Positions 15,895 through 24,700 of a DNA stretch of 64,000 bases are shown here, piece after piece (position 1 is the first letter of the stretch; the number at the start of each line of letters is the position of its first letter). Source of the stretch: an uncultured Lachnospiraceae bacterium (lineage in GTDB: Bacteria; Bacillota; Clostridia; Lachnospirales; Lachnospiraceae). The stretch is taken from contig CAJURQ010000015.1 of the NCBI GenBank assembly GCA_910588955.1, forward strand, positions 1 to 64,000, in the 5' to 3' direction. A model generated the notes under the pieces. The model was given only the letters and a program-made list of their open reading frames with translations, searched no databases and was not told the origin of the DNA. A program made the translations under genes and the position numbers.

Positions 15895-17080
15895 ATGAAA
15901 GTTCTCCTTTCTTCCGAAGCGTGCCGAGGATTTTTCCTCCGCCTGTCTCTCCCTCCTCCTCGAAGCGATAGAGCGGGCTTAAGACGATTTTCCCTTTTTC
16001 AAAACCGCACACCTCCACAATTTCCAATACCTTTCTCGTCTTATCCCGAAGCCTCCCCAGATGGACAATAATGTCAATCCCTGAGGCAATCTGCTGTCGG
16101 ATCGCTTCTAACGGAATCTCAATCCCCATCAGAATCATATTTTCCAAACGGCTTAACATGTCCCGCGAGCTGTTGGCATGTCCCGTTGACATGGAGCCGT
16201 CGTGTCCTGTATTTAAGCACTGCATCATGTCAAAAGCCTCCCCGCCGCGCACCTCGCCCACGATTATCCTGTCCGGTCTCATTCTCAAACTAGTTTTAAT
16301 CAAGTCCCTGATCGTGATCTCCCTGCACCCTTCCACGTTGGCGTTCCTCGTCTCCATTCGCACAATATTCCGTATGCTTTTTATCTGCAGCTCTGCGCTG
16401 TCCTCTATCGTTATGATCCGCTCTTCCTCCGGAATGTAGTTGGACAGTGCATTCAAAAACGTGGTTTTCCCGGAGCCCGTCCCGCCGCTGATAAAAATAT
16501 TGTATTTCGCCCGCACGAGCCTGCTCAACCACTCGCACACCTCCTCCGTGACAGAGCCGAACGATACCAGATCTTTCATGGTGATAGGCTTATCGGGAAA
16601 GCGCCTGATCGTGACGATAGGTCCGTTTAACGCCACCGGATTTAAGACTACATTGACGCGGGCACCGTTTTCCAGTCTGGCGTCCACAATCGGCGACGCC
16701 TCGTTGACCGTCCTGTTGCAATCGGAGACAATCTGCTGTATCACATTTTGCAGTTTCTCCTCGCTGTCGAAACGCAGTTCACTCTCCATCAGCCTGCCGC
16801 TTTGTTCAATGAATATTTTGTCAGGTCCGTTGATCATAATCTCCGTAATTTGCGGATTGTCCACCAGTTCCTGCAATACATCCAGCTTGCGAACCGCGTG
16901 GAAAAGTTCTCTTCTGAGTCTGCCTCGCTCCGACAGGGACATCGGTCTTTCCCGGCATTCCCTGACAAGCATCTCGTCTATCAACTCCCGAATCTCCTCA
17001 TCGCTGCTCTCCTTGGAATAGTCAATGCTCTCCTGCAGTCTTTCCTTTAAAATTTTTCTTCTCTCCTCCGCGTTATCCAT
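15860..17080 (-). CDS. tadA: TadA/CpaF secretion ATPase
   Basis: This 406-aa cytoplasmic AAA-type ATPase powers Flp pilus assembly. Walker A is GGTGSGKTTFLN, the Asp box is ITIEDSAELQ, the atypical Walker B is DRIIVGEVRGGEAFDMMQ, and the His box contains TGHDGSMSTGHANS. The N-terminal domain has IMINGPDKIFIEQSGR, typical of CpaF. The length fits the family. It overlaps tadZ by 8 nt and tadB by 35 nt, so the genes are one tightly coupled operon. Confidence 0.96.
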   Translation of the reverse strand: MDNAEERRKILKERLQESIDYSKESSDEEIRELIDEMLVRECRERPMSLSERGRLRRELFHAVRKLDVLQELVDNPQITEIMINGPDKIFIEQSGRLMESELRFDSEEKLQNVIQQIVSDCNRTVNEASPIVDARLENGARVNVVLNPVALNGPIVTIRRFPDKPITMKDLVSFGSVTEEVCEWLSRLVRAKYNIFISGGTGSGKTTFLNALSNYIPEEERIITIEDSAELQIKSIRNIVRMETRNANVEGCREITIRDLIKTSLRMRPDRIIVGEVRGGEAFDMMQCLNTGHDGSMSTGHANSSRDMLSRLENMILMGIEIPLEAIRQQIASGIDIIVHLGRLRDKTRKVLEIVEVCGFEKGKIVLSPLYRFEEEGETGGGKILGTLRKKGELSYVEKLQTAGLC

Positions 17081-18119
17081 AAATGTCCTCTTTTATGATG
17101 GATTTTACATATCCCGCCAGCTCCCCGTGCGTCATCATGTCCAGACTGTCCGGCAGTTCCTGAAAGATTGGGAAACGGCATTTTACCGTCTTTTCCGATA
17201 TTTCCCCGAGTTCACCCTGCTGCAGCATCCGTTCGTACTGTCTGAGCTTTGCCTGCGCAAAGGCGTCTTCCCTTGTGATGGTATATATTTTCTGACAGTT
17301 TTTCAGCAGCTCAAACAGCCCGTCTATGCCGTCGTCCAGATCCAGAATCATATATTCGTACTCCCCGATCGCGGCAATGTCCCTGCAGAGCGCCAGCCAC
17401 TGTTCCCCCGGCACCTCCCTTATTCCGAGCGAATACTGCATGGGCGGAATGTAATCAAGTCCCCCCGCATTCTGGATGATTGTGGGCAGCCGCAGCGCCA
17501 GTTTTTCCCTTGCGCTCTGAAAGTAGTACATGACATCCAGCATGTCCGACTGATATTCCCGCCGCAAAAGTTCTCCCAGACCGGAATACATTTCAAAATT
17601 CAGGTACATTGTCTTATGCTCCTTCGCCAAGAGCTGTCCCAGCGACAGGGCAAAAGAGGTCTGCAGACACCTTTTTACCGGGGAATAAATACCTATCATC
17701 TTAACTGCCGTGTCCGTCGCCTCCGGGCAGCCCTTCCACCCGCTGCCGTCCGCAATGACATTCAGCATTTCCCGTACCACCAATTCAGGGCTTTGATACT
17801 TGCTGATACAGCGCATGTCCTCCCTCGCCGCTCCACTACTTTCCTGCGGAATCAATGTCTGTTCCGCCTCACCGCCCTCCCGCAGAATAAACATCTGCGC
17901 CACCTGTGTTCTGATATACTCCTCTTTTATTAACCGCCACGCACTCTCCGCAATGAGGAGGATCTCTATCTCCTCCCTTTCTGCAAATTTTTCCAGTTCT
18001 TCCACCGCCGTGAACAGATGCAGCGTATAGGGAAGCTTTACTTTTTCCAGAAGGTACTCCGCCATGCGGAATGCGTAACCCTCCTCCGTGTCGCAGATTG
18101 CCATAATTTTATGTGTCAA
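17073..18119 (-). CDS. tadZ: TadZ/CpaE-like localisation ATPase (degenerate)
   Basis: This 348-aa protein has an N-terminal receiver-like region (MAICDTEEGYAFRMAEYLLE...EEIEILLIAESAWRL) and a C-terminal MinD/ParA-like region (MIGIYSPVKRCLQTSFALSLGQLLA...YEYMILDLDDGIDG). The Walker A loop YSPVKRCLQTSFA lacks the glycine-rich GKS signature, so ATP binding is probably reduced or absent. It would place the pilus machine. I choose a TTG start at 18119 because AGGAGG lies 6 nt upstream and the codon overlaps the tadV stop as TTGA. Confidence 0.82.
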   Translation of the reverse strand: MTHKIMAICDTEEGYAFRMAEYLLEKVKLPYTLHLFTAVEELEKFAEREEIEILLIAESAWRLIKEEYIRTQVAQMFILREGGEAEQTLIPQESSGAAREDMRCISKYQSPELVVREMLNVIADGSGWKGCPEATDTAVKMIGIYSPVKRCLQTSFALSLGQLLAKEHKTMYLNFEMYSGLGELLRREYQSDMLDVMYYFQSAREKLALRLPTIIQNAGGLDYIPPMQYSLGIREVPGEQWLALCRDIAAIGEYEYMILDLDDGIDGLFELLKNCQKIYTITREDAFAQAKLRQYERMLQQGELGEISEKTVKCRFPIFQELPDSLDMMTHGELAGYVKSIIKEDIYG

Positions 18120-18664
18120 AATAATCCTCCTATTCTGCACACCGCACTAAACAAAATCGGCACCGCAAAGTGAATTTTGTTTTTACAGTAGGTGTGATAA
18201 TCTTGTTTCAAATCCTCACCGTAGATTTTCCAGTGTCCCGTCCGCCAGACTTCATGCAGATACGAGAAAAAATACCGAAATCTCTCCCTGCCGTTTTTCT
18301 CCGCCGCAAGCTTTATCAGCGAAAATGCCGCGCCGATCACAAAGGCTCCCGCCAGAACGGACAAAAATTCTCCCACCGTCAAAAAACTTCCGATCATGAC
18401 AAACAGTTTTACATCACCCGCGCCGAGTGCGCCTATCACATACAAAGGATACATAAGCAGAAACGCTGGAAGCACAGATGCCAGAAGATCCGGTAATCCC
18501 CGACCGGACAAAACGCCGCCCGCAATGCCGATTACCATGCCCAGAAGAATAAAACCGTTTGGAATCCGATCTGTTTTTAAGTCCGCCAACGCGGAAAGTA
18601 AAAGCAGGAGAAGCAAGACAGATTGACAGTAGGTCAGTCCAATACAACCACCTCCACCTCTCAA
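18116..18664 (-). CDS. tadV: TadV/CpaA prepilin peptidase (A24)
   Basis: This is a polytopic membrane aspartyl protease of about 170-180 aa. The first catalytic Asp is in LSALADLKTDRIPNGFI and the second in GALGAGDVKLFVMIG (GxGDxKL). It would remove the leader of Flp prepilin at the inner face of the membrane. No ATG exists at the 5' end of the frame. Candidates are TTG at 18664 without a good ribosome site, or ATT (18643) or CTG (18637) behind a strong GGAGGTGG. The start is therefore unresolved. It is the first gene of the Tad operon. Confidence 0.85.
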   Translation of the reverse strand: MRGGGGCIGLTYCQSVLLLLLLLSALADLKTDRIPNGFILLGMVIGIAGGVLSGRGLPDLLASVLPAFLLMYPLYVIGALGAGDVKLFVMIGSFLTVGEFLSVLAGAFVIGAAFSLIKLAAEKNGRERFRYFFSYLHEVWRTGHWKIYGEDLKQDYHTYCKNKIHFAVPILFSAVCRIGGLF

Positions 18665-18684
18665 AATAAAAGTATAAAAACCTG

Positions 18685-18775
18685 ACTCAACGAAATAATT
18701 GGAAGATCTTCCCGATGCCCTGAAGCGAGAAGCGTGTATTCCGCAGAAAGGAATGACACATAGAATTTCTTGAGT
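18685..18775 (-). ncRNA. Structured 5' leader of the Tad operon
   Basis: The RNA from the promoter at 18786-18813 begins with a possible three-way junction. The outer stem pairs ACTCAAGAAAT with ATTTCGTTGAGT (11 bp, one bulge). Inside are a hairpin GTGT-ATTCC/GGAAT-ACAC and the palindrome GGAAGATCTTCC. After the outer stem the RNA reads AGGTTTTTATACTTTTATTTT, which could act as a terminator-like U-tract. No known riboswitch consensus was recognised; the c-di-GMP-I signature is absent. Confidence 0.45.
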
Positions 18776-18785
18776 TGTGACTTGA

Positions 18786-18813
18786 ATTATAGCACAATAA
18801 AAAAACTTGTCTA
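18786..18813 (-). promoter_or_regulatory. Promoter of the Tad operon
   Basis: On the minus strand TAGACA (18808-18813), a 16-nt spacer and TATAAT (18786-18791) form a good sigma-A promoter about 120-130 nt upstream of tadV. It is the only convincing promoter found in front of the ten-gene Tad operon. Confidence 0.7.
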
Positions 18814-18849
18814 TAGCTCTGTGCGAAAAAAACTAATTTTGTAAAATAG

Positions 18850-19122
18850 TTACAAAATTTTGAAAAAATGAATGCCGTAAAGTACCGCAACGCCCGGAAA
18901 TCCAAGGATTCCGGATGTCAAAACCGTAAAGGGATTGATTCCCACCGCCACCTGCATCTGTCTCGCCGCCAGCATATAATTAATCGCGTAAATGCCCACC
19001 GTTCCCATCACCGCACGCAGTACAAAATTGACCAGCCACTCTACCTTTCTGCCCATCGCACCGATTGCCAGCACAATCAGACATACCGCCAAAATCGTCA
19101 CCACTCCGCTCGCATTTCCCAT
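18850..19122 (-). CDS. bofA: Pro-sigmaK processing inhibitor BofA family
   Basis: This 90-aa membrane protein has three hydrophobic segments. The C-terminal motif AVGINPFTVLTSGILGFPGV is the BofA signature; in Bacillus BofA inhibits the SpoIVFB protease that activates sigma-K during sporulation. The ATG at 19122 has GAGGAT 6 nt upstream and gives the usual family length; the frame is open further upstream but without family similarity. It is divergent from yaaL, a gene that adjoins bofA in many Firmicutes, although usually in the same direction. Confidence 0.9.
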   Translation of the reverse strand: MGNASGVVTILAVCLIVLAIGAMGRKVEWLVNFVLRAVMGTVGIYAINYMLAARQMQVAVGINPFTVLTSGILGFPGVAVLYGIHFFKIL

Positions 19123-19291
19123 AATCCAATCCTCACAGTCCGTCCCGCCGCCCCGCGAAAACGTCCTCCTGCCTGTCTCCCTACAGCATATGTACGGGCT
19201 ATTCATAATATTACATGAATATTTCTGGAAATTTTTACCTAAACTAATGTGAGAAGAACATCTAGCCGCTCACAGCAGAGGCTGTTTCGCA

Positions 19292-19357
19292 AAGTCAGCA
19301 AAGCTGACTTGGAAGTTCTAAGTCTCACATAGGAGAATGCAAAAAGCAGCATTCTCC
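19292..19357 (+). repeat. Tandem stem-loops upstream of yaaL
   Basis: Two perfect hairpins lie between divergent bofA and yaaL: AAGTCAGC-aaa-GCTGACTT (19292-19310) and GGAGAATGC / GCATTCTCC (19332-19357, 8-nt loop). The second stem matches the one at 19705-19725 exactly. Neither has a U-tract. They lie 47-112 nt upstream of the yaaL start, so they would be in its leader if transcription starts upstream. Confidence 0.7.
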
Positions 19358-19403
19358 GCACTGGCACCCGCGTGAAAGAAATAGTCAGGAAGGATGGTCC
19401 CAT

Positions 19404-19691
19404 ATGAGAATTATGTTTAGACAGAGTCCCTGCGTACCGGAAGAGAACGAAATTATCGTGGACAGGCAGAAGATGACACTGAGAGAGGAGCTGCTGCTGA
19501 CAAGGAACGCGCTGGAAAACGCTTACGCCGGATTTGACAACGCGACGGACCCGGATCTGATCGACTGCTATATCTATGAGCTGAACGCTGTTATGAAACG
19601 GTATAAATACTTACTGCAAAAGGCAGCGGAAACCGATCCGCTGCCCGAGAAAGAACTCTCCGAGGCTTACCGCCCTCTGACGCTCTCATAA
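19404..19691 (+). CDS. yaaL: YaaL-like (DUF2508) protein
   Basis: This 95-aa soluble, helical protein has a core LREELLLTRNALENAYAGFDNATDPDLIDCYIYELNAVMKRYKYLLQKA that fits the DUF2508/YaaL family, small proteins coded next to bofA and recR in Firmicutes. No biochemical function is established. AGGAAGG precedes the ATG at 10 nt. It is the only plus-strand gene in the first 30 kb. Two perfect hairpins precede it, and two more separate it from the convergent fliS gene. Confidence 0.78.
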   Translation: MRIMFRQSPCVPEENEIIVDRQKMTLREELLLTRNALENAYAGFDNATDPDLIDCYIYELNAVMKRYKYLLQKAAETDPLPEKELSEAYRPLTLS

Positions 19692-19704
19692 ATTTATACA
19701 CGAT

Positions 19705-19745
19705 GGAGAATGCTCTGCATTCTCCAGATTGAGCTTCGCTCAATC
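19705..19745. repeat. Two tandem hairpins between yaaL and fliS
   Basis: GGAGAATGC-tct-GCATTCTCC (19705-19725) is followed at once by GATTGAGC-ttc-GCTCAATC (19727-19745). They fill the 56-nt gap between convergent genes. Both stems are perfect and could act bidirectionally as mRNA 3' ends, but no U-tract is present on either strand. Confidence 0.75.
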
Positions 19746-19747
19746 CA

Positions 19748-20224
19748 TTATACGCAAAATCCCCGATTTGCTGCGGGATCCGCCGCGCTTTCAGTCAGAT
19801 CGTTTCTGCCGTAAGTAAGCCCCGCATAAACAGTCTGGGTATTGCCCATAATAGGACCTGTGGAATCCTGTCCCTCGATCTGCTTATACGCTTGCAAGAG
19901 TTTATCGAGCACAGGGCGGACATGCTCCAGATTTTCCGCGTTGTTGTGCAGCGCCGCCTGTGCCACCTCCCTGTTGACATAGAGATAAAGCTGCAGCAGA
20001 TGATGCGCTATCTCATATTCCATATGCAGGGAATCCATGAGCTCGCACATACAACCCTGAATCCTGCGGACCGCATCCTTAAGTTCTGTCCTGTCGCCTG
20101 TGGCAAGCGCATCCTCCGCCTCGCCCACATAGAGCAGCGCCATCTCGTAGAGAATGGTGATAAGCTGCGTCTTGTTCGCCTGCGTAATCCGCAGGGTATA
20201 TTCCTGTTTTAATTCCTTCGTCAT
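19748..20224 (-). CDS. fliS: FliS-like flagellin export chaperone
   Basis: This 158-aa, mostly helical protein lies directly downstream of flagellin. The N-terminal part RITQANKTQLITILYEMALLYVGEAEDAL and the helix-rich centre match FliS, which caps the C terminus of flagellin before export through the flagellar type III apparatus. Its C terminus (GNTQTVYAGLTYGRNDLTES) extends past the usual four-helix bundle. ATG with a weak ribosome site. The gap to flagellin holds two strong hairpins, which may lower fliS expression relative to flagellin. Confidence 0.82.
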   Translation of the reverse strand: MTKELKQEYTLRITQANKTQLITILYEMALLYVGEAEDALATGDRTELKDAVRRIQGCMCELMDSLHMEYEIAHHLLQLYLYVNREVAQAALHNNAENLEHVRPVLDKLLQAYKQIEGQDSTGPIMGNTQTVYAGLTYGRNDLTESAADPAANRGFCV

Positions 20225-20265
20225 ATCGCGAATCTGCCTTTCTCATATTCTAATTTGATATCACG

Positions 20266-20321
20266 GGAAGAATGTGCTTTTTACATTCTTCCGTAGATAA
20301 TTTGCGAAGCAAATTTTCTAC
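20266..20321 (-). repeat. Two tandem hairpins between flagellin and fliS
   Basis: GGAAGAATGT / ACATTCTTCC (20266-20292) and GTAGATAATTTGC / GCAAATTTTCTAC (20293-20321, one mismatch) directly abut each other and end 3 nt before the flagellin stop codon. No U-tract follows. They are suited to protect the 3' end of a processed flagellin mRNA. Confidence 0.75.
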
Positions 20322-20324
20322 AGA

Positions 20325-21743
20325 TCACTGCAGCAGCTGCAGTACCTGCGAGGGTCTCTCGTTTGCCTGCGCCAGCATGGATACCGCCGCTTGGGATATT
20401 ACCTGCTCCGTCGTGTAAGCCGTCATCTCCTCCGCCATATCCACATCCATGATCCGGGAATAAGAAGCCGTCATATTCTCGTTGGTCACTGCCAGATTGT
20501 TGACCGTGTGCTCCAGACGGTTCTGGTATGCGCCGAGCCTGCTTCGTGCATCAGACACATAGAGAATCGCCTTCTTGATCGTCCTGTTTGCATCCGCGCA
20601 ATCCTCCGACGTCTTCATCTTCATATCTTCCATATCCATCCTGTTCAGGGAGATGGTCGGAATACGGATTGCAAGCTGCTGTCCCTCGTTCGCGCCGGTC
20701 TGGGTATCCATGGTGCCGATGCCGGTAATGTCAATCTTCAGATTCTGTATAGCTCCTCCCATCAGTCCCCCATACGCGGTGCCATTCTCCTGCCCCGGCT
20801 GTGGATCTGTGTTGGGCACTGTCGTCTTAGGTCTGTCGCATACATAGGTTAACCGAAATCCGGCAGCATTCCCAACGACAATTGTATCCGTACCATTCAC
20901 ATTATCAGGTGTAATACTCATAACTTCTGCATCCGCCGGAACACCTGTTATGCCGGCATTCTGCAGCACTTCGGTAAAGTTAGCCTTAACAGCATCCTCA
21001 TTCACTTTCGGCACCCAGTTTGTCCCGTCGTCCACAAAATCATACGGCACTTCAAAACCGGGATACATATTCTCTTTGGACAGCTGAAGCGTCATCTCAA
21101 AATCCAGAGGTCCCTTCAGCGTAATTTTGGACTTCCCTGTATCAGAAACCTCCACGCCCTGCGGAAATTCAGGACCAAGATTGATTGTGACCGCATCTTT
21201 GACAATATTCCCTTTCGCGTCATAAATGACGTTCAGCTGATTAATCGTATATTCTTTCGCCATCACCTCATCTGAATAGTAATCCACCCTAACCTTGTGA
21301 TTATCGGTATATCCACGCAGGTCAAAAGTGCCATCCAGAAGGGTCTGTCCGTTAAACTGCGTATCTGTAGAAATTCTGGTAATTTCAGCCTTGAGCTGCT
21401 TTACTTCCTGCTCCAGCGTCATGCGGTCGCCGGTGGTAAGCGTTCCCGTCTCACCTTTAACTGCCAGCTCGTTCATTCTCTGCAGCATCTCATGTACTTC
21501 CGTCAACGCGCCGTCCGCCGTTTCAATGACGGAAATACCGTTCTGGGAACTCTGTGTCGCCGTAGTGATACCCGTAATCTGCATATGCATCTTCGTGCCG
21601 ATGGCATAACCCGAAGGATTATCCTTTGACGTCGTTACCTTCAAACCCGAAGAAAGGCGTTCCAAGGACTTAGATACCCTGTTGTCCGATGCATTTAATG
21701 CATTGCTTGCGCGCATTGCCGGCGCATTATAACTGATCTTCAT
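20325..21743 (-). CDS. fliC: Flagellin
   Basis: This 472-aa filament protein has the conserved N-terminal D0/D1 region (NRVSKSLERLSSGLKV, then the SGYAIGTKMHMQ stretch and SSQNGISVIETADGALTEVHEML) and the C-terminal helix (NMTASYSRIMDVDMAEEMTAYTTEQVISQAAVSMLAQAN ending in VLQLLQ). About 200 residues between them form the variable surface domain. GGAGGAA precedes the ATG. The DUF6240 gene ends 32 nt upstream, no flagellar sigma-factor promoter is evident between them, and FliS follows, so the three genes look like one operon. Confidence 0.97.
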   Translation of the reverse strand: MKISYNAPAMRASNALNASDNRVSKSLERLSSGLKVTTSKDNPSGYAIGTKMHMQITGITTATQSSQNGISVIETADGALTEVHEMLQRMNELAVKGETGTLTTGDRMTLEQEVKQLKAEITRISTDTQFNGQTLLDGTFDLRGYTDNHKVRVDYYSDEVMAKEYTINQLNVIYDAKGNIVKDAVTINLGPEFPQGVEVSDTGKSKITLKGPLDFEMTLQLSKENMYPGFEVPYDFVDDGTNWVPKVNEDAVKANFTEVLQNAGITGVPADAEVMSITPDNVNGTDTIVVGNAAGFRLTYVCDRPKTTVPNTDPQPGQENGTAYGGLMGGAIQNLKIDITGIGTMDTQTGANEGQQLAIRIPTISLNRMDMEDMKMKTSEDCADANRTIKKAILYVSDARSRLGAYQNRLEHTVNNLAVTNENMTASYSRIMDVDMAEEMTAYTTEQVISQAAVSMLAQANERPSQVLQLLQ

Positions 21744-21775
21744 AATTTATTCCTCCATTCCGCTTCTTAAAATAC

Positions 21776-24700
21776 TTATGCCGTCAAGGTTGTGATAAAC
21801 GCTTTTGCGATGTTGTAAAGGTCCGCAGTCTGCTGCCCTTCTCCACCGTTTACCTCTTCCTCTGTGTATTCTTCACCGCCAACTTCTCTGCCCTGCAAGA
21901 TAACCAGACTGCCTGTTTCCCTGTCTTCTCCCGAAGCCTCCAACGTCTTTTCCAGTTCTTCCTGCCTGCCCTGCAGCCAGCTCGTTCCCTCGCCGCTCTC
22001 ACAGGCGATATAGCCGGAAACCTTCTGTTCCCTGAGAGAAAATTTAGCTGTAATCTGTCCGAACTCCTCGGTCTGTACCGTGACGTTCACCTTCCCCGTC
22101 CCGGCTCCGTGCAGAACCTTTAAGTTGATAGCCGTCAGCTCGCCGTTTATCTCCACGGGAATCTGGTAATTTTCCTCCCGCGAAAGGCTTCCTGCAAGCG
22201 CAAGCTGTTTTTGACAGCTCTGCAGGGTGCGCAGATCGAGAAAATCTCCCGGCGCCTCTATCGCCTCATCCAAAATCCCGGAAAAGGTTTCCTGCATCTC
22301 CTCGTAGGCTTCCTGCGCGCTCTCCTTGTCTGTCAGGCTCTCTATGAGCGTCTCCGCCTTCTGCCTGCCTTCCGAAGCGCCCGCGCCTTCCTCCAAATCT
22401 CGCAGCTTCCGGTACAGCGCGCCGGGCTTTTTCCGAAGCGCCGAAGCCGCCTCCAGATTATTCGCCGTCACAGGCTGCCTGTACGCCACCAGTTCCCGCA
22501 CCACAGCCTCTTCCACATTCTCAAGTCCCCGGTAGGACTGTAACTGGTCCTGCATATATGCCTGTTCCAAAGATGCATCCGCCGTCTGCTGCCGCAGCGC
22601 ATCCGCGAACTCTTCCATGGTCGTCTCCGCCGTAAGGTTCGTCTCCGCAAGCATCTCCGGTTCCAGACCATCCGCGATCTGCCCTGCAAGCATATGGTAA
22701 TAGCTCTCCGCCTGCTCCGAACCCGGCTGCCTCTGTCCGCTTTCCTGACTGCCTGCCTCCGCGCTCTCCTGTCCCAGATTCGGGAATCCGCTCAAAATCT
22801 GGTCGGTAATGGACTTATTTTTTGCCACGGCGTCCACGCCGTCAAAACCGTCGTCCACCTTATAATCCATCCCCTGTTTTCTGGTGCTGCGCATTGCCGT
22901 CAGGAGATTGCTGAAAGAAATCTGTGCGCCCTCCTTCAGTAGACTGCCAACCGCCGCGTCGTCCGACTTCTCCAACTGCCGGAACATGCGGTAAATCCCG
23001 ATATAAGCCTCTCTCTCCTGCTCGCTGACCGCATGGCTCTTTTCCAGTTTATATAAATACTTGCTAAATTTCTCTTCTCTCGCCGCGTCATCCGCGCCGC
23101 TCTCGTCCAGATACTGATTCAGTTCGTCCATTGACATAGTAAGGGGATTCTTGCCGTCCCGAATCGCCTGCAGGGACGCCGCCGGAGTCATCCTGCGGAT
23201 GGTCTGCTGCAGCTCCATGTCGTACTTCTTCACCGCGTCCATATTGTCGTGGGTGATATCCATACTGTTATAGCCCAAAATCCGCACCGCCTTGCGGTTC
23301 TCCTCACTCGTCTCAAGACCCATGTCTTCCAGAATATCATCCACGTTGCGGAATGCCTTGCGGATGGAATCTCCCATATCCGCTCTGGGTGCAGTCATCA
23401 ACGTCTCGTAAGACTCCCTCGCCGCCTCGTATGCGTTCTTAAGCGCAACACCGTTCTTATGTACGCTGTCGAGCGTAAACGCTTCCGTGCCGTCTATATA
23501 CTGCACGAGCACTGCCGCAGGCAAGTACGGGATCTCCGAAACCTTTGTCTGTACTTCCTCGTAAAGCGACGCTTTCTCTGCCGCCGCCGTCACATCGGAT
23601 TCCCCGTAAAGCTTCTGGTTCTGCTCCTGCTCCAGCTTCTTAAGCGCCTCCACCAGCGCCTCAAGTTCCGTCGTGTCTATGGAATAACCGCGCGCCATCA
23701 ACTGCCTGTTCGCCTCAATGGTCATCATCAGCCGGACTTCTTCCATCTGACGCCTCTGGGTAACCGCCGCAGGCACTTCCTGCATCACCTCGCCCGCGTC
23801 TATCTTCTCCTGCGCCTTAGTCAGATTCCGCAGATTTACTTCCTTGTCCTCCGCCACCGTCAGGTCGATTGCCTCATCGCTGATCTTTCCGTAGCTCTCT
23901 GCATAATCCGCCGCCCGCTCCACACTGCTTCTGCCGTCGGCAAGATTTGCTTCGCCGGGCTTTTTTCCGTCGGCAATCGCCGCCGCTGCCGCCGCAAGAA
24001 CTTTTTCTTTGTCCCAAGGCTGCTTTGCCTGCCCGATCTCATGGAGGTTTTGCATCGTCTCCGCCGTCAGCGGTACGCCCACGCCGATCAGCCATTGTGC
24101 CCCCTCCACATTTTCATCCGTAATTTCAAGCCCTGCCTCTTCCAGCACGCGCTCAATCTGCGGACGAAGCTGTTCCCAGTTATAGTCCTCCGCCTTCTTC
24201 GCGTAATAGCCGGTGCCGTCCGCGGCATAGTAGCCGTGCGCCTGTCTCCGGCTGTCGGAAGCCGCGCTGTGGTCCGCCAGATAAAAATTCTCAATGGTAG
24301 GATCCATCCGGTTCTCCACCATATATTTCACGGCGCCTTCACCGATTTCACCCGTCTGCATGGCTCTCTCAAAGGCATCCTTCACCGCCCGCACATTTTC
24401 CACGGTAAGCGGAATGTCATGCGCCCGAAACTGTGCGGCAAGCTCCTGTGCAAAAGCCTGACTGCCCGTTATCTGCGCCAGAGTATCCGCATCCAGATCG
24501 TCGGTGTAGCCCACGACCTCTGTGCCGCCCTTGACAAGCTCAGCTTTGATCGTATCGACAATGGTGACAACTTCCTCAATTTCCATATCGCCGGGATGAT
24601 ACCCTTCCTGCTGTAAGCGGGAAAAATCTTCCCCGGACATAGTATTAGACATCACTGTCATATAGTCTGTCTGCGTCGCCACGTCAATAGCAGCCGCATC

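Noticed and set aside
18685..18775. c-di-GMP-I (GEMM) riboswitch in the Tad leader
   Set aside because: CAGGGCA occurs, but the GEMM order of conserved elements and the downstream GCAAAGCC segment are absent.
19292..20321. CRISPR-like repeat array
   Set aside because: The hairpins differ in sequence and spacing, and no unit repeats with spacers of equal length. No cas gene is present.
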